From: Serpentinicella sp031432315
GTDB lineage: Bacteria > Bacillota > Clostridia > Peptostreptococcales > Natronincolaceae
NCBI RefSeq assembly: GCF_031432315.1
Contig: NZ_JAVKGO010000001.1
Span: 1-64,000 of the forward strand
Direction: 5' to 3'
DNA length: 64,000 bases
The translations under genes and the position numbers were made by a program. Of the stretch, positions 51,782 to 60,121 are shown piece after piece; the first letter of the stretch is position 1, and each line of letters opens with the position of its first letter. The notes beneath the pieces are model-generated. The model did not search any database, was not told the origin of the DNA, and was given only the letters and a program-made list of their open reading frames with translations.

Positions 51782-52429
51782 TTGGAGTCTAATAAATTAC
51801 AATATTTTAAACGTCGATTGCAAAATGAAAAAAATGAAATATTAGAAACATTAAAGAGCATGGAAGATCGACAACCTAATAGTGCTTCTATGAGAGAGTA
51901 TACCGAAGAATTGTCCGCATATGATAATCATCCAGCTGATTTAGGAACTGAAATGTTTATGACTTCTATGCAGGCCAATCTTGAAAATCATGAAAGATAT
52001 CGAATTACAGAAATAGATAGAGCCATTGAAAAAATAGAGAATGGGACTTATGAAGAATGTACTTTATGTAACAATACGATACCAGAGGAAAGATTAGAAG
52101 CACTGCCAGAGGCAAATATATGTATGGAATGTGCTAAAGAAAAGTTGCCTATACAAGATACTGTTGAAACAAGACCATCTGAAGAAGATTTATTATATCC
52201 TGCTTTTGGACGTACAAGTAACATAAATGATTACACAGGATTTGATGGAGAAGATGCATATCAAGAGGTTGCAAAGTTTAATCAAGTAAAAAGTGACCCT
52301 TCATTTTCCACAGGCGATCATTTAGGTATTTTTGATGATGATTCAAGAGAGGTTCAAGATGTAGAGAATATTTCTAATGAACAATACATTGAACAACTGC
52401 CAGATGGTCATTATGATGAACATGTTTAA
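51782..52429 (+). CDS. TraR/DksA-type zinc-finger protein (YteA-like)
   Basis: A 215-residue protein with an N-terminal coiled coil and a C4 zinc finger (CTLCNNTIPEERLEALPEANICMEC) at about residues 97-121. The family is YteA/YoaI of endospore formers, related to DksA; the acidic DksA tip is not evident, so RNA polymerase regulation is unproven. The TTG at 51782 has AGGAGGA upstream. A terminator follows. Confidence 0.87.
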   Translation: MESNKLQYFKRRLQNEKNEILETLKSMEDRQPNSASMREYTEELSAYDNHPADLGTEMFMTSMQANLENHERYRITEIDRAIEKIENGTYEECTLCNNTIPEERLEALPEANICMECAKEKLPIQDTVETRPSEEDLLYPAFGRTSNINDYTGFDGEDAYQEVAKFNQVKSDPSFSTGDHLGIFDDDSREVQDVENISNEQYIEQLPDGHYDEHV

Positions 52430-52441
52430 TAGTAAATTGTT

Positions 52442-52470
52442 AAAAAAAGATACATAAAGTATCTTTTTTT
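52442..52470 (+). terminator. Terminator of the DksA-like gene
   Basis: AAAGATAC/GTATCTTT stem with five-base loop and A/T runs on both sides. Confidence 0.9.
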
Positions 52471-52481
52471 AGTTTATTTTA

Positions 52482-52490
52482 TGTTATAAT
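52482..52490 (+). promoter_or_regulatory. Extended -10 promoter of lspA
   Basis: TG-T-TATAAT shortly before lspA, directly after the terminator; no good -35 is visible, as expected of the extended -10 type. Confidence 0.6.
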
Positions 52491-52518
52491 CATAAAGACA
52501 TTGAGGGGAGCTGATTTT

Positions 52519-52968
52519 ATGTGGATTTTAATTGCACTTTTTATAATTATATTTGATCAAATAACCAAGACTTGGGTAGTATCTTCTTTGAAAGAAATAA
52601 GACAAATGTATATAGTAGAAAATATTTTACACTTTACTTATGTAGAGAATAGAGGCGCAGCTTTTGGTATAATGCAAGACCAAAAACTATTTTTTATTAT
52701 CGTCACATTTATAATACTAGCGGTTATGATCTATTATCTACTTACTATAGATAACTTGAAAAAATCGGTTATAGTCAGCTTAAGTTTAATTATCGGTGGT
52801 GCAATTGGAAATTTAATTGATAGAATTCGGTTTGGCTATGTGATTGACTTTATTGATTTTAGAGTTTGGCCTGTATTCAATATCGCAGACATAGCTATTG
52901 TTATAGGGCAAATCATCTTGATTTATGTGGTCTTGAAATATGATAACCTAAAGCAAAAGGAGTTGTAA
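52519..52968 (+). CDS. lspA: Signal peptidase II
   Basis: A 149-residue integral membrane aspartic protease that cleaves prolipoproteins after lipid attachment. Four membrane segments; catalytic Asp110 (YVIDFIDF) and Asp124 (FNIADIAI), plus YVENRGAAFGI and GNLIDRIRFG. The ATG at 52519 follows GAGGGG; a TTG at 52501 lies before that site. It begins the lspA-rluD-like-pyrR(-uraA) operon. Confidence 0.97.
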   Translation: MWILIALFIIIFDQITKTWVVSSLKEIRQMYIVENILHFTYVENRGAAFGIMQDQKLFFIIVTFIILAVMIYYLLTIDNLKKSVIVSLSLIIGGAIGNLIDRIRFGYVIDFIDFRVWPVFNIADIAIVIGQIILIYVVLKYDNLKQKEL

Positions 52969-52973
52969 CAATT

Positions 52974-53882
52974 TTGGAGAGTTATGTGTTTGAAGTTGAA
53001 GACAGAGAAGGCTTAAGATTAGATGTTTATTTATCTGAGCAACTCAAACAATATAGTAGAAATTATATACAGCAGATGATTAAAGATGGATTAGTTACAG
53101 TAAACAAAAAAAGTGAGAAGCGTAAATATATTATAAAAATTGGTGATGAAGTTAGTGTACAGGTTCCGGTACCAAAAGAACTGGATGTGAAAAGCCAAAA
53201 CATACCTCTAGATATTGTCTTTGAAGATGAAGACCTATTAATAATAAACAAACCACAAGGAATGGTTGTACATCCCGGAGCAGGTAATTATGAAAACACA
53301 GTAGTAAATGCAATTTTATATCATTGTCGTGGACAATTGTCGTCAATTAATGGTATAATTAGACCCGGAATTGTCCATAGAATTGATAAGGACACATCTG
53401 GATTACTCATGGTGGCTAAAAATAATTTTACTCATCGGTCTTTAGCTCAGCAGTTAAAAGAACATTCGATAACAAGGCAATATCATGCAATTGCTGTTGG
53501 AAAAATAAAAGATCATAAAATTAAAATCGATGCACCAATCGGTAGGAATCCAAACAATCGCCTAAAAATGGCTGTTGTAGAGTCAGGTAGAAATGCGATC
53601 ACTCATGTAAGTGTAATTAGTCCATTAAAAGATCATACCTATATTGAAGCACAGCTAGAAACGGGTAGAACGCATCAAATAAGAGTTCATATGGCTTATA
53701 TTAAACACCCATTACTGGGAGATGAAGTTTATGGGAAAGAAAGTTTGAAATTTAACTTGGAGGGGCAAGTGCTTCATGCAAAGACACTTGGGTTTATTCA
53801 CCCAAGAAACAATAAATATATTGAATTTAATTCTGAAATTCCAAATTACTTTAGTAAGCTGTTAAATATCCTTAAAACTTAA
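52974..53882 (+). CDS. RluA-family pseudouridine synthase (RluD-like)
   Basis: A 302-residue protein: an N-terminal S4 domain (LRLDVYLSEQLKQYSRNYIQQMIKDGLVTVN) and a pseudouridine synthase domain with the catalytic Asp in HRIDKDTSGLL and the later GRTHQIRVHMAYI. It modifies 23S rRNA or tRNA uridines; the target is not evident. The TTG at 52974 has AAAGGAG ten bases upstream. It lies between lspA and pyrR, as in other Firmicutes. Confidence 0.94.
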   Translation: MESYVFEVEDREGLRLDVYLSEQLKQYSRNYIQQMIKDGLVTVNKKSEKRKYIIKIGDEVSVQVPVPKELDVKSQNIPLDIVFEDEDLLIINKPQGMVVHPGAGNYENTVVNAILYHCRGQLSSINGIIRPGIVHRIDKDTSGLLMVAKNNFTHRSLAQQLKEHSITRQYHAIAVGKIKDHKIKIDAPIGRNPNNRLKMAVVESGRNAITHVSVISPLKDHTYIEAQLETGRTHQIRVHMAYIKHPLLGDEVYGKESLKFNLEGQVLHAKTLGFIHPRNNKYIEFNSEIPNYFSKLLNILKT

Positions 53883-53905
53883 TATAAAAACGTGGTGGTG
53901 GATTT

Positions 53906-54442
53906 ATGAGTAAGATAGTACAAATTTTGGATGTTAAAGGCATTAATCGGGCAATTACTAGAATAGCCCATGAAATAACAGAAAAAAACAAAGGTGCAAA
54001 AGATGTCATACTAATTGGCATTAAAACAAGAGGTGTTCCTTTAGCAAATAGACTTGCAGAAAAAATAAAAGAGATTGAGGATTTAAATGTACCTGTAAGT
54101 ATAATTGATATTACTTTTTACAGAGATGATTTACAAAAATTAGAATCAACACCGAAAGTTAAACCTACAGAAATAGACTATGATATAGATAATAAAACTG
54201 TAATACTTGTAGATGATGTACTTTTTACTGGAAGGACAGTTAGAGCTGCATTAGATGCGGTTATAGATTTAGGACGCCCAAGTAAAGTACAGCTAGCAGT
54301 GTTGATTGATAGAGGTCACAGAGAACTACCAATAAGAGCTGACTTTGTTGGTAAAAATGTACCAACCTCAAAAGATGAGTTAGTGAAAGTAAAGCTTGAT
54401 GAAGTCGATAATGACAACTTAGTTGTTATTGAAAATAAATAA
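53906..54442 (+). CDS. pyrR: PyrR regulator / uracil phosphoribosyltransferase
   Basis: A 178-residue PyrR: an RNA-binding regulator of pyrimidine genes that also makes UMP from uracil and PRPP. The PRPP motif is VILVDDVLFTGRTV, and the basic residues for RNA contact (LIGIKTRGVPLANRLAEKI, DRGHRELPIRADFVG) are present. The PyrR-type RNA element lies directly downstream at 54443-54521, before uraA, whose product feeds the same pathway. Confidence 0.97.
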   Translation: MSKIVQILDVKGINRAITRIAHEITEKNKGAKDVILIGIKTRGVPLANRLAEKIKEIEDLNVPVSIIDITFYRDDLQKLESTPKVKPTEIDYDIDNKTVILVDDVLFTGRTVRAALDAVIDLGRPSKVQLAVLIDRGHRELPIRADFVGKNVPTSKDELVKVKLDEVDNDNLVVIENK

Positions 54443-54521
54443 CCTTTAAATTAGTCCAGAGAGGCTAAAAAGGGAAATATACATTTAAGGTATATTTCCC
54501 CACAATAAACCAAGGGGGAAT
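54443..54521 (+). promoter_or_regulatory. PyrR-binding RNA element with alternative hairpins before uraA
   Basis: The PyrR consensus ARUCCNGNGAGGYU is present as AGTCCAGAGAGGCT at 54453-54466 inside a lower stem CCTT/AAGG. A hairpin GGGAAATATAC/GTATATTTCCC follows (54472-54482/54490-54500). There is no T run after it. ATTTCCCC (54494-54501) can instead pair with GGGGGAAT (54514-54521), the uraA ribosome site. The PyrR site is well supported; the switch is inference. Confidence 0.75.
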
Positions 54522-54526
54522 AAAAA

Positions 54527-55729
54527 ATGACAGAAGAAAAAATCGGAATTAAAAAATGGGTACTTGCATTTCAGCATTTACTAGCAATGTTTGGTGCAAC
54601 AGTCTTAGTACCGGCAATTACAGGACTTAATCCTGCAGTTGCTTTGTTATCAGCTGGAGTAGGAACACTTATTTTTCATTTGTTAACAAAGGGTATGGTT
54701 CCAGTATTTCTCGGATCAAGTTTTGCTTTTATACCAGTAATTTTAGCAGTAAAAGACAGATTTGGTGATTTAGCTTATGCCCAAGGTGGAATTATGATTG
54801 CTGGTTTACTGTATGTAATTTTAGCATCGCTTGTAAAAATTTATGGCATTGACAAAATCAAATCATTTTTCCCACCAATCGTAACAGGACCAATGATCGT
54901 TGTAATAGGTTTAAACCTAAGCCCAGTTGCAATTGGAATGGCTTCAAGTAATTGGTTAATTGCAGGTGTTGTTCTTATTACGTTAGTTAGTATTTCTGTT
55001 TACACAAAAGGATTTATCAAACTACTACCAATCTTAATTAGTATTCTTGTTGGTTATGTATTATCAATGGCGTTAGGAGTAATTAATACTACAGAATTAA
55101 TTGCAGAGCTACGCGAGGCAAGTATGTTTAGAGTTCCTGGGATGACATTGCCTAAATTCGATTGGACCGCTATACTATTAATCGCACCAATTGTACTAGT
55201 TGTATTTATGGAACATATTGGAGATATTACAACTAATGGTTCTGTAGTAGAAAAAGACTTTTTTAGTGAACCAGGATTACATCGTACACTGTTGGGAGAT
55301 GGTGTAGCAACACTATTTGCAGGTCTAATAGGTGGGCCAGCTAATACGACGTATGGTGAAAATACAGGTGTACTAGCTGTAACAAAAGTTTATGATCCTA
55401 GTATATTAAGGGCTGCAGCCATTATAACAATTTTCTTAAGTTTTATGGGGCACTTCGAAGTTATTCTTGGTTCATTGCCCGATCCAGTTAAGGGTGGAAT
55501 CAGTATTGTTCTATTCGGTATGATTGCTAGTGTAGGTATGAGAACAATGATTGAAGCAAAATTAGATTTCTCAGATAGTAAAAATCTGTTGATTGCAGCT
55601 TTAATTCTTGTAATAGGAATAGGAACAGAAGCAGCTGGAGGAATTGCTATAACAGAAGGGATACAATTAGAAGGATTGAGCTTAGCTGCAATTGTAGGAA
55701 TTGTTTCTAATAAATTATTAAATAGATAA
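54527..55729 (+). CDS. uraA: Uracil permease
   Basis: A 400-residue NCS2-family transporter with about 14 membrane segments and the motifs FQHLLAMFGATVLVPAITGLNP and VVFMEHIGDITTNGSVV (Glu for substrate binding), plus NTTYGENTGVLAVT. It imports uracil with protons. The ATG at 54527 follows AAGGGGGA, which can be masked by the RNA hairpin at 54494-54521. It is convergent with spoVB and shares the terminator at 55747-55780. Confidence 0.95.
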   Translation: MTEEKIGIKKWVLAFQHLLAMFGATVLVPAITGLNPAVALLSAGVGTLIFHLLTKGMVPVFLGSSFAFIPVILAVKDRFGDLAYAQGGIMIAGLLYVILASLVKIYGIDKIKSFFPPIVTGPMIVVIGLNLSPVAIGMASSNWLIAGVVLITLVSISVYTKGFIKLLPILISILVGYVLSMALGVINTTELIAELREASMFRVPGMTLPKFDWTAILLIAPIVLVVFMEHIGDITTNGSVVEKDFFSEPGLHRTLLGDGVATLFAGLIGGPANTTYGENTGVLAVTKVYDPSILRAAAIITIFLSFMGHFEVILGSLPDPVKGGISIVLFGMIASVGMRTMIEAKLDFSDSKNLLIAALILVIGIGTEAAGGIAITEGIQLEGLSLAAIVGIVSNKLLNR

Positions 55730-55746
55730 TAGAATAAAAAATGCAG

Positions 55747-55780
55747 AAAACAAGTGCTTATACCAGCACTTGTTTTTTTT
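55747..55780. terminator. Bidirectional terminator between uraA and spoVB
   Basis: AAAACAAGTGCT/AGCACTTGTTTT stem with a six-base loop, A-rich left side and T run on the right. Confidence 0.92.
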
Positions 55781-55794
55781 TATTTAAATAGTGT

Positions 55795-57333
55795 CTATGA
55801 ATTAGGTTTTATACTGTTAAAATTAAATGTTTTAGTAACGCTAAGTAACAATAAATAAATTAATCCACCAATAGCACAAGATATTAAAGTACTTAGGTTA
55901 TTACTTTTTGTTATTGAAAACATCAAATTAAAAGAAAAAAGAATACTAGTAATCATAATCAGAGAGCAAAATAAGGGTTTAATAATTGTTTGAAATAGTG
56001 GTAGATTTATTTTAATTGATCTTGAAAGTGTAACTATATTCAGTGTTGCGATAATAAAAGTAGAAAGTAAAAATCCAATAAAAAATCCATTAATACCGTA
56101 TTGGGGATTTGGTATTAAAAAATAAGTACAATATAACTGTATTCCCATGCCACACAAATAATTGAGCGTAGTAATAACTTGCTTTCCCATCCCATGTAAA
56201 ATTCCTGAACTTGTATGCTGTAAACAAAGAAATAAAGTAGCGTAACTTACAAATGAGAGGAAATTTCCTACTTGAGGATCATTATATACAAGAGAAGCAA
56301 TGTGTTGACCAAAGACAACAAATACAATGGTAACGGGTAGGGCGATTAAAATTGTTACTCTTAGTGCGAGGCTAGATTGATATTCGACCTCTTTATAATT
56401 CTTAACTGCTAATTGCTCTGAAATATTTGGAATAATATTAATAACAAGTGCGGTAGTTACAGTGAAAGGTAAAAATAGTAATGGCATAGCCATGCCAGAT
56501 ATCTTTCCAAAAACCTCAATTGCTGCAGCAGAAGATAAACCAGCAGCTACAAGTCTTTGAGGAATTAGTATAGAATTAACTGACTGCATTACTACTGAAA
56601 CTAAACGACTCAAAGTAATAGGTACTGAAATATATAAAAGATCACTTAAGATATTCAATGAAGAAATTTTTTTGTACTCAAATAAATACTTTTTTTTGGT
56701 TATTTTTTTAAGATTAAACTTTAATACTAAATAAAGCAAACTAAAAAACTCACCTATACTAATACCAACGATTGCAATATTAGCTGCCATAACTGGATTG
56801 TCAGGTTGGGTATAGTAGATATAAGTCAGTACAAAAGCTATTCTAAAAATTTGTTCAAGTATTTGAGCGTTTGCAGCTGGTTTAATATCTTTTAAACCAT
56901 AGAAAAAACCTCTAAGGATACTTGAAAAAGTAATAAAAGTAATAGCTGGTATAGTAAAAATAACGGGATAGTAAAGGTTTGGATTTTTTAAAATGTTAAA
57001 TGTAATGTATCTAATTTCTAAAGAAATTATAATAGTTAGTACAAATGATAAAACCCCACCAAATAAAAGTGCCATTCCAAGCACCTTATATACACCATTT
57101 TTATTGTTTATACTATTTTCTTTTGCTATCATTTTTGACACTGCTATAGGAATTCCTGCGGTGGTAATAGTAATAGCTATCATAAGAAAGGGGTAAACCA
57201 TTTGATACAATCCAATAGCTTCAGCTCCAATAAGCCTAGAAAGTATAATTCTATAAATAAATCCAAGGGATCGAACAATAAGGTTCACAGCTGCTAAAAT
57301 GATTGTACCAAAAACAAAAGATGACTTTTTCAA
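55795..57333 (-). CDS. spoVB: Stage V sporulation protein B (MATE/MOP flippase)
   Basis: A 512-residue polysaccharide-type flippase of the MviN/MATE/SpoVB family with 12-14 membrane segments; SFVFGTIILAAVNLIVRSLGFIYRIILSRLIGAEAIGLYQMVYPF is the typical start. SpoVB moves lipid-linked peptidoglycan precursors for the cortex. It is transcribed divergently from the GGDEF-like gene and convergently with uraA. MurJ-like function in growth is the alternative. Confidence 0.9.
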   Translation of the reverse strand: MKKSSFVFGTIILAAVNLIVRSLGFIYRIILSRLIGAEAIGLYQMVYPFLMIAITITTAGIPIAVSKMIAKENSINNKNGVYKVLGMALLFGGVLSFVLTIIISLEIRYITFNILKNPNLYYPVIFTIPAITFITFSSILRGFFYGLKDIKPAANAQILEQIFRIAFVLTYIYYTQPDNPVMAANIAIVGISIGEFFSLLYLVLKFNLKKITKKKYLFEYKKISSLNILSDLLYISVPITLSRLVSVVMQSVNSILIPQRLVAAGLSSAAAIEVFGKISGMAMPLLFLPFTVTTALVINIIPNISEQLAVKNYKEVEYQSSLALRVTILIALPVTIVFVVFGQHIASLVYNDPQVGNFLSFVSYATLFLCLQHTSSGILHGMGKQVITTLNYLCGMGIQLYCTYFLIPNPQYGINGFFIGFLLSTFIIATLNIVTLSRSIKINLPLFQTIIKPLFCSLIMITSILFSFNLMFSITKSNNLSTLISCAIGGLIYLLLLSVTKTFNFNSIKPNS

Positions 57334-57501
57334 AATACCACCTCATTAGAACAAGATAGTAAATTAATATTCTGTAACAAATATCTTTATTACAATTAGT
57401 AGAAGTTACAAAAAACTTTATAAAATTGGGAATAATATGTTAATATGGGTACATATATATATATCAAATAAAATGGACAAACGTTAAGGTGGTGTATTGT
57501 T

Positions 57502-58131
57502 ATGATAGAAAAAATTGAAGGGATAATGCAGAAAGAAGAATTTACTGAATTAATGGAAAAGAAAATCCAAAATTCAATGGAGAACTTTACTTTAGCAACA
57601 ATTGATATTGACAATTTTGAAAAAGTTAATAGCTATTACGGTGAAATTGTAGGGGACCGAGTGATAGAAAAGATTGCTTCTGTCCTAAATCAAAATTTAA
57701 CAGGCGAAGACAGTGTATGTCGTTACAATAAAGATGAGTTTAAAGTTCTATTTAATAATACTTCAGCTGAAACTGGATTTATAATGATGGAGGAAATAAG
57801 AAAATATTTTGATAAGAATGCTTTTTCATTAGTAAACGATGGTAAAAGAGAAATAAATATAAGAATTAGCGCTGGTATAGCAAATTTTCCTAGGCATGCC
57901 AAAAATGCTATAGAATTGTTTAGAGCGAGTGATAGTGCACTCTTTAGAGCGAAAAGAGAAGGTAAAAATCGTGTTTGTATTGCCGAAACTGAAAACATGA
58001 TACTCAAATCTAATTACTACACAAAGACTCAACTTGAAAGATTAACTGAGTTATCAAAAAAATCTGATAAGACAGAGGCATTTTTGTTAAGAGAGGCTTT
58101 AGACGACTTGTTTGAAAAGTATAGTAAATAA
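57502..58131 (+). CDS. GGDEF-like domain fused to a ribbon-helix-helix-like C-terminus
   Basis: A 209-residue protein. Residues about 30-160 form a GGDEF domain: DIDNFEKVN (D35, D37), NKDEF at residues 76-80 in place of GGDEF, and a late ASDSALFRAKREGKNRV. The two glycines of the signature are N76 and K77, so cyclase activity is doubtful; the I-site RxxD has lost its arginine (TGED). Residues 166-209 (YYTKTQLERLTELSKKSDKTEAFLLREALDDLF) look like a CopG/MetJ-type ribbon-helix-helix. If so, it may be a nucleotide-sensing DNA-binding protein. TAAGGTGGTG precedes the ATG. Confidence 0.78.
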   Translation: MIEKIEGIMQKEEFTELMEKKIQNSMENFTLATIDIDNFEKVNSYYGEIVGDRVIEKIASVLNQNLTGEDSVCRYNKDEFKVLFNNTSAETGFIMMEEIRKYFDKNAFSLVNDGKREINIRISAGIANFPRHAKNAIELFRASDSALFRAKREGKNRVCIAETENMILKSNYYTKTQLERLTELSKKSDKTEAFLLREALDDLFEKYSK

Positions 58132-58171
58132 TTAATAAGATATACTAACGGTAAATGAGGCGAAAAGTAAT

Positions 58172-58852
58172 ATGGAATCAAAAATTAAAAAGACAAAATA
58201 TGTTCCTGAAATTAAAGGGGTATTTAGAAGTAATTATATTGAATTACCTAAATGTATTGCAGAAGCCAGTGGGATAAAAGTTTTTGGAAGGAGAATAAAA
58301 TCCGTACTTTTTAGTACAGATGTAGCAATTATAAAAAATACGAATGCTGATTCAGTAATCGCTGTTTACCCTTTTACACCTCAATTGGTAATCAATCAAG
58401 CACTTTTGCTAGCTTCTGATGTCCCTGTATTTTGCGGTGTAGGTGGAGGACATACAACAGGAAATCGTGTGATAAATATTGCTTTACATGCAGAATTTCA
58501 GGGTGCAATAGGTGTTGTTGTTAACAAGCCTACACCGAACGAAATTATAACAGCACTAAAAGATACTATTGATATACCAATAGTTGTAACGGTAGTTTCA
58601 GAAAATGAAGATGTTTTATCTAGGCTAAGAGCTGGGGCTGGAATTATTAATGTTTCAGGAGCTAAAAATACACCTAATATAGTTAAAAAGATACGACAAA
58701 TAGACAGTACAGTTCCAATTATTGCAACAGGTGGAAATACAGAAGAGACAGTTCAAAAGACAATTGAGGCGGGTGCAAATGCCATCACTTTCACTCCGCC
58801 AACAACCGCAGATATTTTTGCTATATCTATGAATAAATACAGAGAGTTATAA
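58172..58852 (+). CDS. TIM-barrel protein of unknown function
   Basis: A 226-residue protein with the pattern of a phosphate-binding TIM barrel: strands ending VFCGVGGGHTTGNRV, GAIGVVVNKPTP, IPIVVTVVSENED and the phosphate-site motif IIATGGNTEETVQKTIEAGANAITFTPPT. The last motif resembles aldolase/ThiE-type barrels. It is 40 bases after the GGDEF-like gene, so likely co-transcribed. The stop overlaps the convergent PHP gene by six bases. I do not recognise the family; database entries often call it only hydrolase. Confidence 0.72.
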   Translation: MESKIKKTKYVPEIKGVFRSNYIELPKCIAEASGIKVFGRRIKSVLFSTDVAIIKNTNADSVIAVYPFTPQLVINQALLLASDVPVFCGVGGGHTTGNRVINIALHAEFQGAIGVVVNKPTPNEIITALKDTIDIPIVVTVVSENEDVLSRLRAGAGIINVSGAKNTPNIVKKIRQIDSTVPIIATGGNTEETVQKTIEAGANAITFTPPTTADIFAISMNKYREL

Positions 58853-59647
58853 TTTATCTATTTCATGGAATTTTGGTTCCATCTTATCAAAAGTTGCTAT
58901 GTATTTAAATCCAATATCTTTAAGACAGTTCAAAGCCCTCTTAAAATCAAAAGCAATATCTTTAGCTACATGTGCATCCGAGCCTAATGTTATCATTCTC
59001 CCTCCTAGATCATAATAGTGTTTAATGATATCCAATGAAGGATGGTAATCACCAAGCTTATAACGAATACCCGATGTATTCAATTCGATTCCTTTATCAT
59101 TGCTAATAATTTCTTCCAATATAGTGGTTGTAATTTCCTTATATTCTTCTAATGGAAGAATTACATCAAAACCTCCGTAGCGCTTAATCATATCTAAGTG
59201 ACCAAATACATTATAAGCCTTAAAGTGTTTAATTACATATAACATCTCTTCAAAATATTTCAAATACGCTTGTTTTTGCGTTTTACTATCAAAAAAATTT
59301 CCAGAGTAGAGATCATTTTTTTCAACACTATGAACAGAAGCGATTACAAAATCAAAGGGTGATGATAAAATATCCTCTTCGCATTGATTAAGGATGTGTG
59401 GCTGTAGTCCTACTTCAACACCCTGTTTAATAATTATTTTATTTTTATATAAATCTTGATAGTGTTCTATACCTTGAAAATACTCTGAAAAGCTAAATTT
59501 TATGTCATTGTGTCCATCGAAAACATAGTCTAAATGATCTGTAAAGCATATTTCAGACAGCCCAAGATGAATAGCTTGTTCAATAGCTTCTTTCATTGTC
59601 ATATATGCGTCTGGTGAAAACTGACTATGCATATGATAATCAAACAT
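58847..59647 (-). CDS. PHP-domain histidinol-phosphatase-type protein (HisJ family)
   Basis: A 266-residue PHP phosphatase. Metal ligands are in DYHMHSQFSP, FTDHLDY, EVGLQ, SVHS, GHLDMI and GSDAHVAKD. The length and order match HisK/HisJ histidinol-phosphatases of Firmicutes, but there are no other his genes in the window, so another phosphoester substrate is possible. It is convergent with the TIM-barrel gene. AGGAGGATATT precedes the start. Confidence 0.87.
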   Translation of the reverse strand: MFDYHMHSQFSPDAYMTMKEAIEQAIHLGLSEICFTDHLDYVFDGHNDIKFSFSEYFQGIEHYQDLYKNKIIIKQGVEVGLQPHILNQCEEDILSSPFDFVIASVHSVEKNDLYSGNFFDSKTQKQAYLKYFEEMLYVIKHFKAYNVFGHLDMIKRYGGFDVILPLEEYKEITTTILEEIISNDKGIELNTSGIRYKLGDYHPSLDIIKHYYDLGGRMITLGSDAHVAKDIAFDFKRALNCLKDIGFKYIATFDKMEPKFHEIDKL

Positions 59648-59802
59648 AGAATATCCTCCTAATCATATTTTTCTTTACTCAGTTATTTTATAACTTATAA
59701 TTAAATAAGTCAAAATCTTCAGTAGTGATTTAACTATATTTTAATTGATGGTACATAATTTGCCTATCAAATACTCAAAATAGGTAAAAGGAGGTGCAAA
59801 AT

Positions 59803-59991
59803 ATGAATCTAGATACAAAAGATATGATAACTAAAAAGCTATTAGACGCACAGGAAATGGTTAGAGATTATGAAATGTTCTCAAAACATACAAAAGATGA
59901 AGAAGTTCAAGAAGCATTTAAAAATTTTGCTGAAGAGAGTGGTACACAAGCTCGTGCTTTACAAAATTTGATAGATAAGTATAGTAAATAA
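59803..59991 (+). CDS. Small helical protein (62 residues)
   Basis: A 62-residue all-helical protein (MNLDTKDMITKKLLDAQEM ... ALQNLIDKYSK) that looks like two helices of a ferritin-like or rubrerythrin-like hairpin without visible metal-binding motifs. The ribosome site AAAAGGAGGTG is near perfect, so expression should be high. It is a single-gene unit with a terminator at 59991-60017. Spore or stress roles are guesses. Confidence 0.75.
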   Translation: MNLDTKDMITKKLLDAQEMVRDYEMFSKHTKDEEVQEAFKNFAEESGTQARALQNLIDKYSK

Positions 59992-60017
59992 AACAGGCCT
60001 CCGGGCCTGTTTTTTTA
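59991..60017 (+). terminator. Terminator of the 62-residue protein gene
   Basis: AAACAGGCC/GGCCTGTTT stem with TCCG loop and T run. Confidence 0.92.
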
Positions 60018-60121
60018 TTGATTAATCATAAAATGTTAAAAATTTAGTAAATATATGTTAAAATATATATAAGTATGTTTAGAAGCAGAAATAAAATTGA
60101 ATGCAGGAAAGAAGTGAGTCT

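Noticed and set aside
54472..54500. Hairpin GGGAAATATAC/GTATATTTCCC as an intrinsic terminator for pyrR
   Set aside because: No T run follows; bases after it are ACAATAAACC. It is better viewed as part of the PyrR element upstream of uraA.
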